Below the pieces are notes generated by a model that was not told where the DNA came from, ran no database searches, and saw nothing but the letters and a program-made list of their open reading frames with translations. From NCBI RefSeq assembly GCF_009664855.1, contig NZ_CP045928.1:2598049-2662048 (forward strand): DNA of 64,000 nt, read 5' to 3'. Position numbers and translations under genes: made by a program. This DNA comes from Flavobacterium sp. SLB02. GTDB lineage: Bacteria; Bacteroidota; Bacteroidia; Flavobacteriales; Flavobacteriaceae. This document shows, piece after piece, positions 43,791-55,100 of this stretch; the stretch's first letter is position 1, and every line of letters begins with the position of its first letter.

Positions 43791-44125
43791 GTTTATTTTT
43801 TTTCTTTAAAATTGAAAAAATCAAATCAATTTATTTATTTTTTGAAAAGTTTTAAAATAAAAAAGAAGCAAAATCTTCTTACAATTTTAACCTTTAAACA
43901 ATAGTCTTTCAAATGGTTATCTAAAAAAAACATATAATTCCGTCTATTTTTTTTATTTTTTTGACTTATATTTCAAAACTAAAAATTCAATTTTTACGTA
44001 ATTACCTCAAACGATAGTCTTGTAATAAGATAAATTCAATTCACTGGTACGTTTTTGGAAAAATATTGAATTTTATCTTATTCCTGATTATCGTTATTTT
44101 TTATTAAATTTTAAGAATATTAAGT
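43791..44125. other. AT-rich intergenic stretch
   Basis: About 335 bp with long A and T runs. I see no gene or stable hairpin. The only promoter-like match is TAAGTTTG at 44121-44128, which overlaps the TTG start of the next gene. Confidence 0.5.
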
Positions 44126-44371
44126 TTGGACAATATTAATGTACTAAGATTAAAAAGAACTTTAGCTTACCTGGAAAGCAAACAACGTGAATTAAAAAGA
44201 CAAAACGAAAACGATACCCGAAGTCTTGAGTCTATGATAAAATATCTTAAAAAAGATATGCTGGAACAGTTTAAATTAATCGAGTATGACATTTACATAA
44301 AAGGCGAAATTCACAATACCGAAACTTTTATTAAAAGTGTAAAAAGTATTATAGATACTAATTCTAAGTAA
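44126..44371 (+). CDS. Hypothetical coiled-coil protein, 81 aa
   Basis: The frame starts with TTG at 44126 (MDNINVLRLKRTLAYLESKQ) and is strongly helical and charged, with heptad-like Leu/Ile spacing through KRQNENDTRSLESMIKYLKKDMLEQFKLIEY. It ends in a helix ETFIKSVKSIIDTNSK. No family is recognised. The TTG lies inside a TAnnTTTG-like sequence, so an ATG farther in (about residue 37) is an alternative that would leave a 45-residue peptide. Confidence 0.5.
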   Translation: MDNINVLRLKRTLAYLESKQRELKRQNENDTRSLESMIKYLKKDMLEQFKLIEYDIYIKGEIHNTETFIKSVKSIIDTNSK

Positions 44372-44400
44372 CTCCATCACAATCTGTCAAAGTACATTAA

Positions 44401-45909
44401 TTATTGAGCTATTTTATTATACTCATCAATTGCTTTATTAGGATCTGCGGTTGCATATTCGTTCTCCGGTTCGGGAATGACATGAATTTTTGAATCGCTT
44501 AAGGAAACAATTGCTGAACATACGTAAACACCAATTTTACCTTCGCTGTATTTGTAATCCAGTAAAGTTAGTTTGACGATTTCGTTGATCGAAAGTTCAT
44601 AATAATTTCCGTAACGAATAATCTTAAAATAAATCTCTTTATTGTCTACAATTTCAAATTGATTGGTTTGAATATTTTCGAAAACAAAATTATTTTTTAC
44701 ATCTTTTTCATTAAATCCCCAGGCTCTAAACTGCACAAAACCATTTACAAAATCAATTGAGATATAATAGGCCGTTCCCTGTTCGTCACATTCGATCACA
44801 AAACCAGTTTTTCCCATTCCTTCGACGGCCAGCGTTCCTTCCCAGACAAAATTTTCAGAAGGTTTATCAAAGCAAAAAACTTCGTATCCGCTTCGACAGC
44901 CAATTCGCCATTTATTTTCATTTTCTACCTCAAAATTTGCCGACGGATTTCCTAAAATAGGCACCGGAACAGGCAAGTTTCTATGGTGAATGGTTCTTTG
45001 GTAAAGTGTTCTCCAATGATGATAGGTTTTTAATAATAATCGTCCGTTACTATCAACATCCAGTTGTTTTGGTGGTGGAATTACACGAAGAGTATTGACA
45101 TTTCCGCCAACGAAGTAAAAATTATAAATCAAATAATACTCGCCCTCTTTTACAATTCTTGCTGCATAATTACCTTGTGGCATTAAAACATTATTATGAA
45201 AAGCATGGTATTCTCCTTTAAAATCCGGAGAAAACCAATAACGCACTTTGATATCTTCGCGAATGGAACCCAGCAAATAATGCATTCCTTTTATTTCTAC
45301 CACGCAAGGACATTCAATATCATCATAAACGTAAGCCACATGCAATGGTTTTTGCAGTACAAAACCTTTTTCTTCTCGTTTTGCTACGCCAATACAACCT
45401 CTTCTATAGGTTGGTCCTACTGCGCTTCGGGCACAAATCAGCAAATAATCTTCGCCTTGGAACTGGTATTTATAAGGATCCCGAAAACTCAGCCATTCAC
45501 GCGGATTATTATCCCGGCTTTCATAATACGGAGCATCACTTTTTAGCGGTAAACCATACTGATTGTCTTTTGTCCAGTGAATCAAATCCGGCGAAACTGC
45601 CCTTCCTACTTTTTGTGTAACTCCTTTGTCCTTACGCTTTAAACCGGTATAATACATCTCATAACCTTCTCCGTCAGAGTTTTTACTAACATGCATTGTC
45701 CATAACATATCATCATCCCATTCACCTGGATCACCTACAAACAAGGCATTTTTTACTCTTTTCCAAGAAAGACCATCTTTTGATACTGCATGCGCAATAT
45801 AATCGTGATTGGGAATAATAAGGTGAAATAAATGATGCACTCCGCTTTCATCTATAAATACATCAACGTCTCCTATTTCCCAATTACTAAATCCTGAACC
45901 TGAATACAT
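44401..45909 (-). CDS. GH32-like beta-fructosidase-family protein beside sucrose synthesis gene
   Basis: The 502-residue protein is a five-bladed propeller of the GH32/GH43/GH62 superfamily with GH32-like acidic positions: GDVDVFID near the start (D14/D16), SFRDPYKY (RDP, about 141-148) and ECPCVVE (acid/base Glu, about 199). A C-terminal beta-sandwich (about 325-485, with WEGTLAVEGMGKTGFVIECDEQGTAYYISIDF) resembles the GH32 C-terminal module. No signal peptide, so it acts in the cytoplasm. It probably hydrolyses or transfers fructosyl residues from sucrose or a related sugar. It lies 173 bp downstream of the sucrose-phosphate synthase gene on the same strand. Confidence 0.82.
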   Translation of the reverse strand: MYSGSGFSNWEIGDVDVFIDESGVHHLFHLIIPNHDYIAHAVSKDGLSWKRVKNALFVGDPGEWDDDMLWTMHVSKNSDGEGYEMYYTGLKRKDKGVTQKVGRAVSPDLIHWTKDNQYGLPLKSDAPYYESRDNNPREWLSFRDPYKYQFQGEDYLLICARSAVGPTYRRGCIGVAKREEKGFVLQKPLHVAYVYDDIECPCVVEIKGMHYLLGSIREDIKVRYWFSPDFKGEYHAFHNNVLMPQGNYAARIVKEGEYYLIYNFYFVGGNVNTLRVIPPPKQLDVDSNGRLLLKTYHHWRTLYQRTIHHRNLPVPVPILGNPSANFEVENENKWRIGCRSGYEVFCFDKPSENFVWEGTLAVEGMGKTGFVIECDEQGTAYYISIDFVNGFVQFRAWGFNEKDVKNNFVFENIQTNQFEIVDNKEIYFKIIRYGNYYELSINEIVKLTLLDYKYSEGKIGVYVCSAIVSLSDSKIHVIPEPENEYATADPNKAIDEYNKIAQ

Positions 45910-46082
45910 ATTTAACCTATTTTATTATTGAACATATTGTGTCATTTTTGTCATCCTGAGCGAAGTCTAAATGCCACATTTCAAGGCATTAAAATCCCTT
46001 GCTACAATATGAATCGTTCCTTTGAAACTTTCTAAAAACAACGATCATCCGGACATATCAAAGGATAACCAACATCTGTTAT

Positions 46083-48263
46083 TTATTTAATTATTTTATA
46101 ATGTTTTAATCCTTCTAAAATACCAGAAGAAGCTGAATCTTTGGCCACATAAATACTTTTTGTAGTTTCATAATCAGCCAATTCAACACTACGATTTCCT
46201 ACGATGATTCCTTTTACAGCGCCTCTGAACATATCGATATCGTTTCCTGAATCTCCTGCCGCAATAACATTCGATAAAGGAATAGACCATTTACGGCATA
46301 AAAATTTAATCGCATTTCCTTTTGAAGCTCTTTTTGGGATAAAATCAAGAAATTCACCATGACTCGGGATGATATTTACTTTGTACCATCCAGCGCCTAA
46401 AACGGTGATTAATTGCTCGTGATTGTATTTTTCTTTATCATAATAATAGGATATTTTATAAGGGTTTTGCGCTTCTTCTTCCTGCAATCGTAACCACGGA
46501 ACTTCTTTCAAACGGCTGACAATATCTTCTCTTTTCCATCGACCAGCCAAAAATTTAGCCCAGCCTTTGTCTAAAATATAATCTTTACCATTTGTATAAT
46601 AAATTTCGGTTCCTACAGAGCAAATTATAAAATCCGGCAAAGGAAACTGTTCTTCGTCGATCACTTGTTTTACCAAAGCTAAATTTCGTCCGGATGCCAG
46701 TGCGAATGCCATTTTATCGGTACGATTAATCAAGTGTTCTTTTAATTCTTTTAAGCCGGGATTGTTTAATTTTGGTTCTATTAATGTACCGTCTATATCC
46801 GAAACAAATAAATGCTCAACCTTACGTTTTAATCGTTCGATATTAATATTAGGATAATGCTGCTTTTTGATTCCTGAACCTGATGATAATGATAAATTTT
46901 CATTGACTAAATCTACATATTGGTTTACGTGACTTAACCAACTGTAATGTTTCTGAATATTTATTGCTCCGTTATTCGAGTAATATTTCCATTTATTTTC
47001 ATTGGTTAAAATATTTCGCAATGCTTTTTTGATTTCGTCTTCGTCCAGCGGATCTACCAATTCTCCGTTTTGACAAGTGGGAATAATTTCTGATGGTCCG
47101 CCGTTCTTGGTTACCACAACAGGTAAACCCGAACTAGCCGATTCAATTACGGTTAAACCGAAGTTTTCATGCAAAGCCAAATTCACAAAAACACCTCTTT
47201 TTTCGGCTGCATAACGATAGATAATCGAAACCTCATTTTCGACGTCATGTTTCTTCGGAATTGCCATTTTTCCGTACAAATCATATTTGTCCATTAATAG
47301 TAATAAATCTGTCAGAACATCTTTTTCAGATTCCGGCATTTTCGAAATATCTTTTCTTATTCCCGCAAAAATCACCAGATTGACAATGCTTTGCAGTTCT
47401 TTGTCTTTACCGTAAACTTCAATCAAGGTATGAAGGTTTTTATGGCGATCAGGCCTCGAAAGTGCCAGAATAAAAGGTTTGTGCGGATTTATTAAAAATT
47501 TCGAAATGGTTTCTGCTACCCAATATTTTCTCTGCTCCTCCTCCATTTGCTTATCAGCATCCTGTTCTCTGTGATAATAAGGAACAAATTTTCTAGTATC
47601 AATTCCGGGAGAAATGGCATGGTATTTACCTAATTCAAAATTTTTGTAGGGTTTATAGGTTTCAATTTCCTGTTCTGTCGAAGTAACAATAAATTCAGAT
47701 AATTCTAATGTTTTTTCTTCGGCAGCAATTCTTTGTTTGAACTTGAATTTCTTTTCGATTTCTTCTTCGCTCAAACCACTTTCGAGTAGTTTATTTTTTT
47801 TATGAAAACCTAAAGAATGTCCGGTATGCGCGAAAGGAATATTTAAAATTGTAGATAATTCGCTGGCTACATATCCTGCGTCGCCATAATGAGAATGAAT
47901 CCAGTTTGGGAAAATATCGTGAAGTTTGATATGCTGAACAATTCCGTTTACAAAAGTGTCTAAACCTTCCCATAATTGTTCTTTTGCTTTATACTTTTTC
48001 CCTAGAAAAGGAATACGCCTTATGTCCAGTTTGTCATTAATGATTTCGATAGGTACTGCATATTCCGGAGAAAGATTTTTATCATCAATTAACCTTGTAA
48101 AAAGATGAACATGTTCTACATCTTCGTGTTGTGATAAGAACTCTGCAAGTTCATATACATATTTTGTTTGTCCGCCATTATCAGCATCTCTACCAATCTC
48201 CAAACCTGAACCTTTTAGTAGGCCGTGAATGTTGATTAATGAAATTCGTAATTTTGTCATCAT
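46083..48263 (-). CDS. Two-domain sucrose-phosphate synthase/phosphatase
   Basis: The 726-residue protein fuses a GT4 glycosyltransferase (about 1-455; SLINIHGLLKGSGLEIGRDADNGGQTKYVYELA, then NPHKPFILALSRPDRHKNLHTLIEVYG and the E-x7-E motif in NLALHENFGLTVIESASSGLPVV) to a HAD-IIB phosphatase (about 465-720; VSDIDGTLIEP with the nucleophile Asp, ASGRN, KGNAIKFL and GDSGNDIDMF). This is the layout of bacterial sucrose-phosphate synthase joined to sucrose-6-phosphate phosphatase: UDP- or ADP-glucose plus fructose 6-phosphate gives sucrose. Both catalytic sets look intact. Such genes are common in cyanobacteria and halotolerant proteobacteria, so acquisition by transfer is possible. Confidence 0.9.
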   Translation of the reverse strand: MMTKLRISLINIHGLLKGSGLEIGRDADNGGQTKYVYELAEFLSQHEDVEHVHLFTRLIDDKNLSPEYAVPIEIINDKLDIRRIPFLGKKYKAKEQLWEGLDTFVNGIVQHIKLHDIFPNWIHSHYGDAGYVASELSTILNIPFAHTGHSLGFHKKNKLLESGLSEEEIEKKFKFKQRIAAEEKTLELSEFIVTSTEQEIETYKPYKNFELGKYHAISPGIDTRKFVPYYHREQDADKQMEEEQRKYWVAETISKFLINPHKPFILALSRPDRHKNLHTLIEVYGKDKELQSIVNLVIFAGIRKDISKMPESEKDVLTDLLLLMDKYDLYGKMAIPKKHDVENEVSIIYRYAAEKRGVFVNLALHENFGLTVIESASSGLPVVVTKNGGPSEIIPTCQNGELVDPLDEDEIKKALRNILTNENKWKYYSNNGAINIQKHYSWLSHVNQYVDLVNENLSLSSGSGIKKQHYPNINIERLKRKVEHLFVSDIDGTLIEPKLNNPGLKELKEHLINRTDKMAFALASGRNLALVKQVIDEEQFPLPDFIICSVGTEIYYTNGKDYILDKGWAKFLAGRWKREDIVSRLKEVPWLRLQEEEAQNPYKISYYYDKEKYNHEQLITVLGAGWYKVNIIPSHGEFLDFIPKRASKGNAIKFLCRKWSIPLSNVIAAGDSGNDIDMFRGAVKGIIVGNRSVELADYETTKSIYVAKDSASSGILEGLKHYKIIK

Positions 48264-48724
48264 TGTCTTTTATTTGTTAGAATTTTTAAGGTACGAAAAA
48301 TCGAGCAGTTTGGCCCAAAATCATACAAAAAATAACGGGATTATTAACATTTACAGACAAAACTGTAAGAATGATAGTGGTCAGAAAGCGAATTTTAAGA
48401 TTTTCGAAAAAGACGAAAAAATTGTAGATCATAAGATCAAAGATTTACAAAACGAAATTTTAGCCACAGATTATAGGATTAAAATGATTTTATAATTTGT
48501 AAAAATCATCTTAACATGATACGTATTTCCTCGCAAAAAAAAGCCACGAATTCACGAATTTAAAAATTGTTTCATATTTTATGAAAAATAAAATTAATCT
48601 CGCAAAGGCGCTAAGACTCAAAGTTTAAACACAATATTGTCATTTCGAAGCAGGAGACTCGAACGATAGCGAACAGACCAAGTAAATCTTCGCGAGAAGC
48701 TTGACAAAAGCCCATCATTAAAAT
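48264..48724. other. Intergenic region with repeat fragments
   Basis: About 460 bp without a convincing gene. It contains AAGCCACGAATTCACGAATTT (48540 area, CACGAATT family), CTCGCAAAGGCGCTAAGACTCAAAG, and a GTCATTTCGAAG ... CTTCGCGAGAAGCTTGAC segment (about 48639-48709) that resembles the GTCATC repeats elsewhere. A plus-strand open frame (48229-48495) overlaps the end of the synthase gene and is not supported. Confidence 0.5.
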
Positions 48725-49504
48725 TTATTCTTCAGGCAGTAAATCATCCAAATCAGATGTTTTATAAAACTTAAGGTTGTTAAGCTTCATATACTTACAA
48801 ATGAATTCTAAGGTTTCAATTTTTGTCTGATAATTTTCGGTTACATTTTTTACGGGTTTATGACCGCATAACAGCAAAATTTTATTGTGTTTTTGGGCGT
48901 AATCCAGTAATTCTAAAACATACGGAATACTAAAATGTATGTGACTGTTATCGATATCAAAGGCAAATACAATTTTTGAGTTGCTAAAAAAACTGTCTTG
49001 TTTCTCCGGAGCTTCACCACCAAAAGCTCTTCCTCTTATAATTTTAAAATCATCCGATAAAGCTTTATCAAGTGCGTCAGATCTTTCTCCGTAGGGATAC
49101 GCAAAGGTCGTAACATTAAAACCTAACCTTTTCATGGAAACAATCATAGGATCTACTTCCTGTTGCATATAGGCATTGATTCCGTTTTGGTTGACAAATT
49201 TTACAGCATTGTAATGATGATATCCGTGACCGGCAATTTCGTGACCTTCTTTTTGCAATTGAAGAAGTTTTTTAATCTGAGGCTTTCCTATCGAATCGAT
49301 TCTGCAAACATTAAAAGTCGCTTTCCATCCGTATTTTTTCAAGGCCTGATCGGCTTCGTACCATTCGTTTACATACGCATCATCAAAAGATAAAATCACA
49401 CCTGCTTTGTACGGTTTCGATTCTTGTTTTTGTTTTTTGTTTTCGCAGGAAAAAAAGGTTAAAAACATTAAAAAAAATAATGCTTTAGTATAGTGTAGCT
49501 TCAT
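48725..49504 (-). CDS. Polysaccharide deacetylase (NodB-type) lipoprotein
   Basis: The 259-residue lipoprotein (LTFFSCENKKQ, Cys20) has a NodB domain: VILSFDDAYVNEWYEA (FDD, metal Asp and base), HEIAGHGYHHYNA (motif 2, His ligands), and FAYPYGERSDALDKAL (motif 3), with the late LLLCGHKPV giving the catalytic His motif. It probably removes N-acetyl groups from a surface or periplasmic polysaccharide, or acts as an esterase of the family. It stands alone. Confidence 0.88.
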   Translation of the reverse strand: MKLHYTKALFFLMFLTFFSCENKKQKQESKPYKAGVILSFDDAYVNEWYEADQALKKYGWKATFNVCRIDSIGKPQIKKLLQLQKEGHEIAGHGYHHYNAVKFVNQNGINAYMQQEVDPMIVSMKRLGFNVTTFAYPYGERSDALDKALSDDFKIIRGRAFGGEAPEKQDSFFSNSKIVFAFDIDNSHIHFSIPYVLELLDYAQKHNKILLLCGHKPVKNVTENYQTKIETLEFICKYMKLNNLKFYKTSDLDDLLPEE

Positions 49505-49692
49505 AATATACTTGTAATTAATAGTTCTGACTATGAAATAAATATAGTTTTATACTTCAAATATATAACATTCTTGCAGACCTTTCATTTAAATTTAATA
49601 GAGAATGTACTCCTATTCGCGCATGATTTTTTTTTAAATAACTATTGCTTTTTAATTACTTTTATGACAACAAATTTGATTACTATCCGGTT

Positions 49693-50385
49693 ATGAATAA
49701 AGTATTATTAGTTGAAGATGATCCAAGGGTTGCTTCGTTTATTACGAGAGGACTTGAGGAACATTTGTATGAAGTCAAAACCATTACCAAAGGTTTTGAA
49801 GCGATAAAAGAAGTAATGGAGAACGAATATAATATTATTATTCTCGACATTATGCTTCCGGATATTACAGGATTTGAAGTTTGTGAAGTTTTACGAAGCC
49901 GGAAAATAATTGTTCCAATTCTTATTCTGAGCGCGCTCGATACTCCGCACGAAAAAGTAAAAGGATTACAGGCCGGAGCCGATGATTATCTGGCAAAACC
50001 TTTTTTGTTTGAAGAATTACTGGCGCGAATCAACGCCCAGCTTCGTCGTGCCGAATTCAGCACCGGAATTCTCGATTTTCAGTCGTATGCCGGAGTCGAA
50101 ATTAATATGAAAGAACAAAGCGCTAGAAGAGACGGAAAAGAACTGAATTTATCTTCGAGAGAATTAAAGCTTTTGATCTTTTTTATGAAAAACCGCGAGA
50201 AAGCCTTATCCCGAATTGCGATTGCACAAGCGGTTTGGAATATAGATTTTGATACGACATCAAACACCGTAGATGTTTATATTAATTATCTAAGAAATAA
50301 GATCGACAAGAACTTCCCTACTCCTCTCATTCATACCATAAAAGGAACAGGATATATGCTCAAACAAAAGAGTTATGAATCTTAA
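49693..50385 (+). CDS. OmpR/PhoB-family response regulator
   Basis: From ATG 49693 the protein has 230 residues (a longer frame from 49645 adds non-conserved residues). The receiver domain starts MNKVLLVEDDPRVASFI with the phosphorylated Asp in IIILDIMLPDITG (about D52) and the Lys in DDYLAKPF; the C-terminal winged helix holds LNLSSRELKLLIFFMKNREKALSR and VDVYINYLRNKID. The kinase gene overlaps its last 11 bp. Order and type match CusR-like systems that answer envelope or metal stress. Confidence 0.93.
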   Translation: MNKVLLVEDDPRVASFITRGLEEHLYEVKTITKGFEAIKEVMENEYNIIILDIMLPDITGFEVCEVLRSRKIIVPILILSALDTPHEKVKGLQAGADDYLAKPFLFEELLARINAQLRRAEFSTGILDFQSYAGVEINMKEQSARRDGKELNLSSRELKLLIFFMKNREKALSRIAIAQAVWNIDFDTTSNTVDVYINYLRNKIDKNFPTPLIHTIKGTGYMLKQKSYES

Positions 50386-51742
50386 AAATAAGTTAGCCAC
50401 TAATTCTACTTTGCTTTTTGCTTTTATAGTAGGACTGCTTATGGCCGGATCTTTCCTTTTGTTTAGGAGTCATATGAAGGATCTTTATTTTGATAATCTA
50501 GAAGATCACGCCATGACAACGGCTCTTTTTTATTTTGAAAAAGATGAAATAAAAGAACTCAACCGTTCGCGTTATCAACAAATTGAACTTCAGTACAAAC
50601 GCATCAATAATGAGTCTATACGTGTCTATGATGCTAAGACCAATAAAATTTATATAAAAGACGCTATTGATTTTCATTTAAGTGATAAAGATTTAGAGAA
50701 CATCAAAAAAGAAAAATTACTAACGTTTACAAGAGGCGACAGACAATTTGTTGGTTTGTTTTATAAAGACAATCAGGGCGATTTTATCATTGTAGTTTCA
50801 GGAATCGATCGTGCCGGAAATCGACAACTGGAAATGCTTGGTCTTATGTTTGTTCTGTTTTATCTCGCCGGAATTCCTCTAAATTATCTTTTAGGAACTT
50901 TCTTAGCCAAACAAACTTTCCGTCCGTTTACCGAAGTGATTGCAAAAGTTAACACCATAACAACCGAGAATCTTCATTCGAGATTAGATGTACCACAAAC
51001 AAACGGCAAAGATGAGATTAAAGAATTGGTGACGACCTTCAATTATCTTTTGGAAAGATTAGAAAGCGGTATCATGATTCAGAATAATTTTCTAAAAAAT
51101 GCTTCGCACGAATTAAAAACACCTCTTACCATTATTATAGGAGACATTGATGTATCGCTCCAACAACCCAGAACCAACGAGCAATATGAGCAAATTCTAA
51201 AATCGCTGCGCAAAGATACCTTACATCTTAAAGCCACTCTCGAAGGTCTTTTGGTTTTATCCGGATTGGAACTTTCTGAGCCGCAACAAATGGAAACGAT
51301 CAGAGTCGATGAGATATTATGGAATGTTCTCGAGAAAAAAGCCATAGAATATCCCGAATCTAAGGTTTCATTCAATTTAAATGCGATTGCAGATCAGGAA
51401 GATTTACTTTCTGTTTACGCTAATAAACACATGCTTTTTATTGGGTTGTACAATATCTTAGATAATGCTATTAAATTCTCCTCTCCTGCACCGGTTGAAG
51501 TTTTTGCACTTTCGGATGAAAATAAACTCATTATAAAAATCGTAGATCAGGGTCCCGGAATTTCGGAAAAAGATCAAAAATCTATCTTCGATCTCTTTTT
51601 CCGAAGCGATAATACACGCCATATTCAGGGACAAGGATTGGGTCTTTTTATCACAACCCAGATTCTTAAACTTCATAATATTACTTTAATCGTAGATTCT
51701 GAACTGGGGAAAGGTACTTCGTTTTCTTTGGTGTTTCCATAA
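50375..51742 (+). CDS. Sensor histidine kinase (CusS-like)
   Basis: The 455-residue kinase has two transmembrane helices (about 10-31 and 157-180) enclosing a periplasmic sensor of about 125 residues, a HAMP linker, HisKA with NASHELKTPLTII (phosphoacceptor His about 246), and a HATPase with NILDNAIKFS, DQGPGISEKDQ and GQGLGLFITTQI. It starts inside the regulator gene, so the two are cotranslated. The Oar-like receptor downstream (52146) may be part of the regulon. Confidence 0.93.
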   Translation: MNLKNKLATNSTLLFAFIVGLLMAGSFLLFRSHMKDLYFDNLEDHAMTTALFYFEKDEIKELNRSRYQQIELQYKRINNESIRVYDAKTNKIYIKDAIDFHLSDKDLENIKKEKLLTFTRGDRQFVGLFYKDNQGDFIIVVSGIDRAGNRQLEMLGLMFVLFYLAGIPLNYLLGTFLAKQTFRPFTEVIAKVNTITTENLHSRLDVPQTNGKDEIKELVTTFNYLLERLESGIMIQNNFLKNASHELKTPLTIIIGDIDVSLQQPRTNEQYEQILKSLRKDTLHLKATLEGLLVLSGLELSEPQQMETIRVDEILWNVLEKKAIEYPESKVSFNLNAIADQEDLLSVYANKHMLFIGLYNILDNAIKFSSPAPVEVFALSDENKLIIKIVDQGPGISEKDQKSIFDLFFRSDNTRHIQGQGLGLFITTQILKLHNITLIVDSELGKGTSFSLVFP

Positions 51743-52145
51743 AGAATTTAATTGTTGAGTATAATTAACAACATAGAAAATAACTTAACCACAATCATTG
51801 TCATCCCGGGGAACGAGGGATGACAAAAATGCCTACGCTTAAAACGTCAAACAATTACACATTTACATTAAAATATCAATACCTAAGATTATCAATTTTC
51901 ACAATCGCTAACATTAGCTTAACACTCTAATCTTTTTCTAATCTACTTTAAATCGAGCTTTAATCTACTTATTTTTACCATTTTACCCAAGTAGTTGATT
52001 TTAAAGAGCTAATTCCTTTTTCTTGAAATAACATCTTCATAATCCTAAGTTAACAATGAATAGTTTTATCATTTTAAGTTAACAAAAGCGTTAAATCTGA
52101 TCGAAACAAAGACAGTTTCTTTGTCAAATAAAAACTAAAAACAAC
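51743..52145. other. Intergenic region with a GTCATCCC hairpin and probable receptor promoter
   Basis: The 403-bp gap holds a perfect hairpin TTGTCATCCC/GGGATGACAA (51798-51826), one copy of the GTCATC repeat family, and AT-rich DNA upstream of the receptor gene. TTTCTTTG at about 52116-52123 resembles a -7 box with two mismatches. No gene is seen. Confidence 0.5.
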
Positions 52146-55100
52146 ATGACAAAACTAAAACTCTTTTTTTCGGCATTTATGCTTCTTGTTATGGGGAACA
52201 TTTTTGCTCAAATTACAACCTCATCTTTATCTGCAAAAGTTAGCGATGGTACAAGTCCGCTTACTGGCGCTGAGGTTACATTAACACATTTGCCTACCAA
52301 TGCAGTTTACAGAGCTGTTACCGACAAACAAGGTAGGTTTAGCTTCGAAAATTTGAATGCTGGCGGACCTTACGAACTCGAAATTAAAAGTTCAGGTATT
52401 AAAGATTATTCAAACGCACAAATACATTTAGCATTGGGCGATAATGATTTACCTTTAATTGTGGTTAATAAAGCCGAAGATAATGTATTAGAAGAAGTGG
52501 TGATTACAGGCTCTAAACCTTCTTCTAAAAATAACGGAACAAGTATTAATGAGAAAAAAATCAATGGCTTACCGTTAATCAACAGAGGAATTCAGGATGT
52601 TACAAAACTGGTTCCGCAAAGTTCAAACAACTCTTTTGCAGGAACCAACTTTAGATACAACAACGTTACAATTGACGGTTCTATCAATAATGATGCGATT
52701 GGTTTTAGTCCATCTTTAGGAGGTCAGTCCGGAACTTCTGGAATGCCAGGAAGCAGCACACGCTCGAACTCTATAAGTTTGGATGCGATACAGGACATTC
52801 AGGTTTATATTGCTCCTTACGATATTAAATTAGGAAACTTTTTAGGAGGAAGCGTTAATGCTGTTACCCGCAGCGGTACAAATGAAGTAACAGGATCTAT
52901 TTATAGCTATGGAAGAAATGCTGCCATCACAGGTCCTAATAATGCTGGTGACGGATCAAAAATGCCAAATTCGTTCGGGGATTACCAAGTTGGTTTCAGA
53001 TTAGGTTTACCTATTATTAAAGATAAATTGTTCTTTTTCACCAACATGGAATATGCAGAAAGAACAGATCCTTTGTTCTATAATGCCGGAGAAACCAATT
53101 CTGCAGGAAAATTAACTTCATTGGTTGATAATGCTACAGCAGAACAAATTTCAAACTTCGTTAAAACAAATTATGGTTTTGATCCTGGAAGTTATGGTGC
53201 TTACAACAACTTTGCAAAAAGCCAAAAATTCTTCAATAAATTAGATTGGAAAATTAATGACAAACACTCGCTTTCGCTAAGAAACAATACAGTTATTTCT
53301 CAAGCTTCGAATTTAGAGCGTGATGCAGCAAACTTCAGGTTTTCAAGCATGGATTTCACTCAAAAAAACCAGTCTATTAGTACGGTTTTAGAATTAAAAA
53401 GCCACTTTAACAGCCAATGGTCTAACTCATTCCTTGCAAGTTATTCGGCCATTAAAGATTATCGTGATCCAAAATCATCGAATGCCATGTTTCCTCAGGC
53501 AGAAATTGGTTACAACGGGGGAACTATTTTCTTAGGAAATGATCGTGAAGCAACTGTTTTTAACATGAAACAAAATACGGCTGAAATCACTGATAACCTT
53601 ACTTACAAAACAGGAAATCATACTTTATTGTTTGGAACTCACAACGAATTCTACGACATTAATTACGGATTTGTAAACGCATTAAACGGAAGAGTTTCGT
53701 ACAAATCTCTGGCAGATTTCATGAATAAACTTCCTACTCGTGTTCGCGGAACATATCCTTTTGATGGTTCAACGAGAGATCAGATTTTTGATAATCCGTA
53801 CGCTAAATTCAAAGTAAATCTTTATAGTGTTTATGTTCAGGATGAGATTAGAATTGGAAACAAACTTAAAGTTACTCCTGGTGTAAGAGTTGATTATACT
53901 GATTTACCAAATAAACCAAAATTAAGCCCGCAAGTTCAAAGTTCTCCTGCTGATCCTAATTACGGTAATACTTATACTTACACACCATTAAGCAAAATCA
54001 ATAACAACTTTTTTACTACAGCATTAGTTTCTCCAAGAATAGGATTTACATATAATGTAGATGAAGATAAAACGATGGTTTTAAGAGGCGGATCTGGAGT
54101 ATTTACAGGTAGAATTCCGTTTGCTTGGTTAGGATATGCTTACTATAATGATGGTGTTGGTTACGGAAGTTATGATAAAAACAACCTTACTCCTGCTCAG
54201 GTTGCAACAGCTGGTGATCCCTTAGCAACAGGCGGATTAAACGGATATCACGATGCTACGCCAAAAGTACAGGCAGATTTAGTAGATAATAAATTTAAAA
54301 TGCCGGCTGTATTAAGAAACTCTTTGGCAATCGATAAAATCATCAACGGTTACAAATTTACAACCGAAGGTATTTATACGAAAGTAATTCGTGATCTTGA
54401 ATTTCAACAAGTAAATAAAACAGATAACCCTACTTATTTCTCTTACGATACGAATCACCAAATGCCAATTTATGCAGCAAACATAAACTCAGCTTTTTCT
54501 AATGCTTACTTGCTTTCTAATACAAATAAAGGATACCGATACAGCATTACCGAAATGGTTTCGAAAACATACGATTTTGGTTTGAATTTTATGGTGGCGT
54601 ATACTTATGGAGATTCTCGTGACGTTACAAACGGAATTCGTAATTCTATGGAAAGTAACTTCCAGATGAACCAGTCATTGACACCAAATGATCCTCAATT
54701 GGCCACTTCAAACTTTAATATCAAACACAGAATCGTTTCTAATGTAGGATATTCGGTAAAACTGGCAGACAACAATACTTTCTCTGCTAATGCGTATTTT
54801 AATGCGCAATCAGGAAATCCGTTCTCATGGGGATTTGTAAACTCTACAATTGCAGGAACAGGACAAGCAGCAGGATTAGCTTATATCTTTAAAGATGCAG
54901 CAGAAGCAGCTAAATACATTGGTGTAAATGCAGCAGGAGTTCCTTCAGCGACAGCAGCTCAACAAGTTGCAGCTTACGAAGAATTCATTAATGGAAATGA
55001 TTACCTAAAAAGCAGAAGAGGAACATTCACTCAAAGAAATGGTGATACTACTCCTTGGAACATTCAGGCAGATTTGAAATTAACAGATGAAATTAAAGTT

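Noticed and set aside
48229..48495. Plus-strand frame of 88 codons overlapping the sucrose-phosphate synthase start
   Set aside because: The first part is antisense to a well-supported gene and the rest runs through AT-rich spacer. No start signal or family was found.
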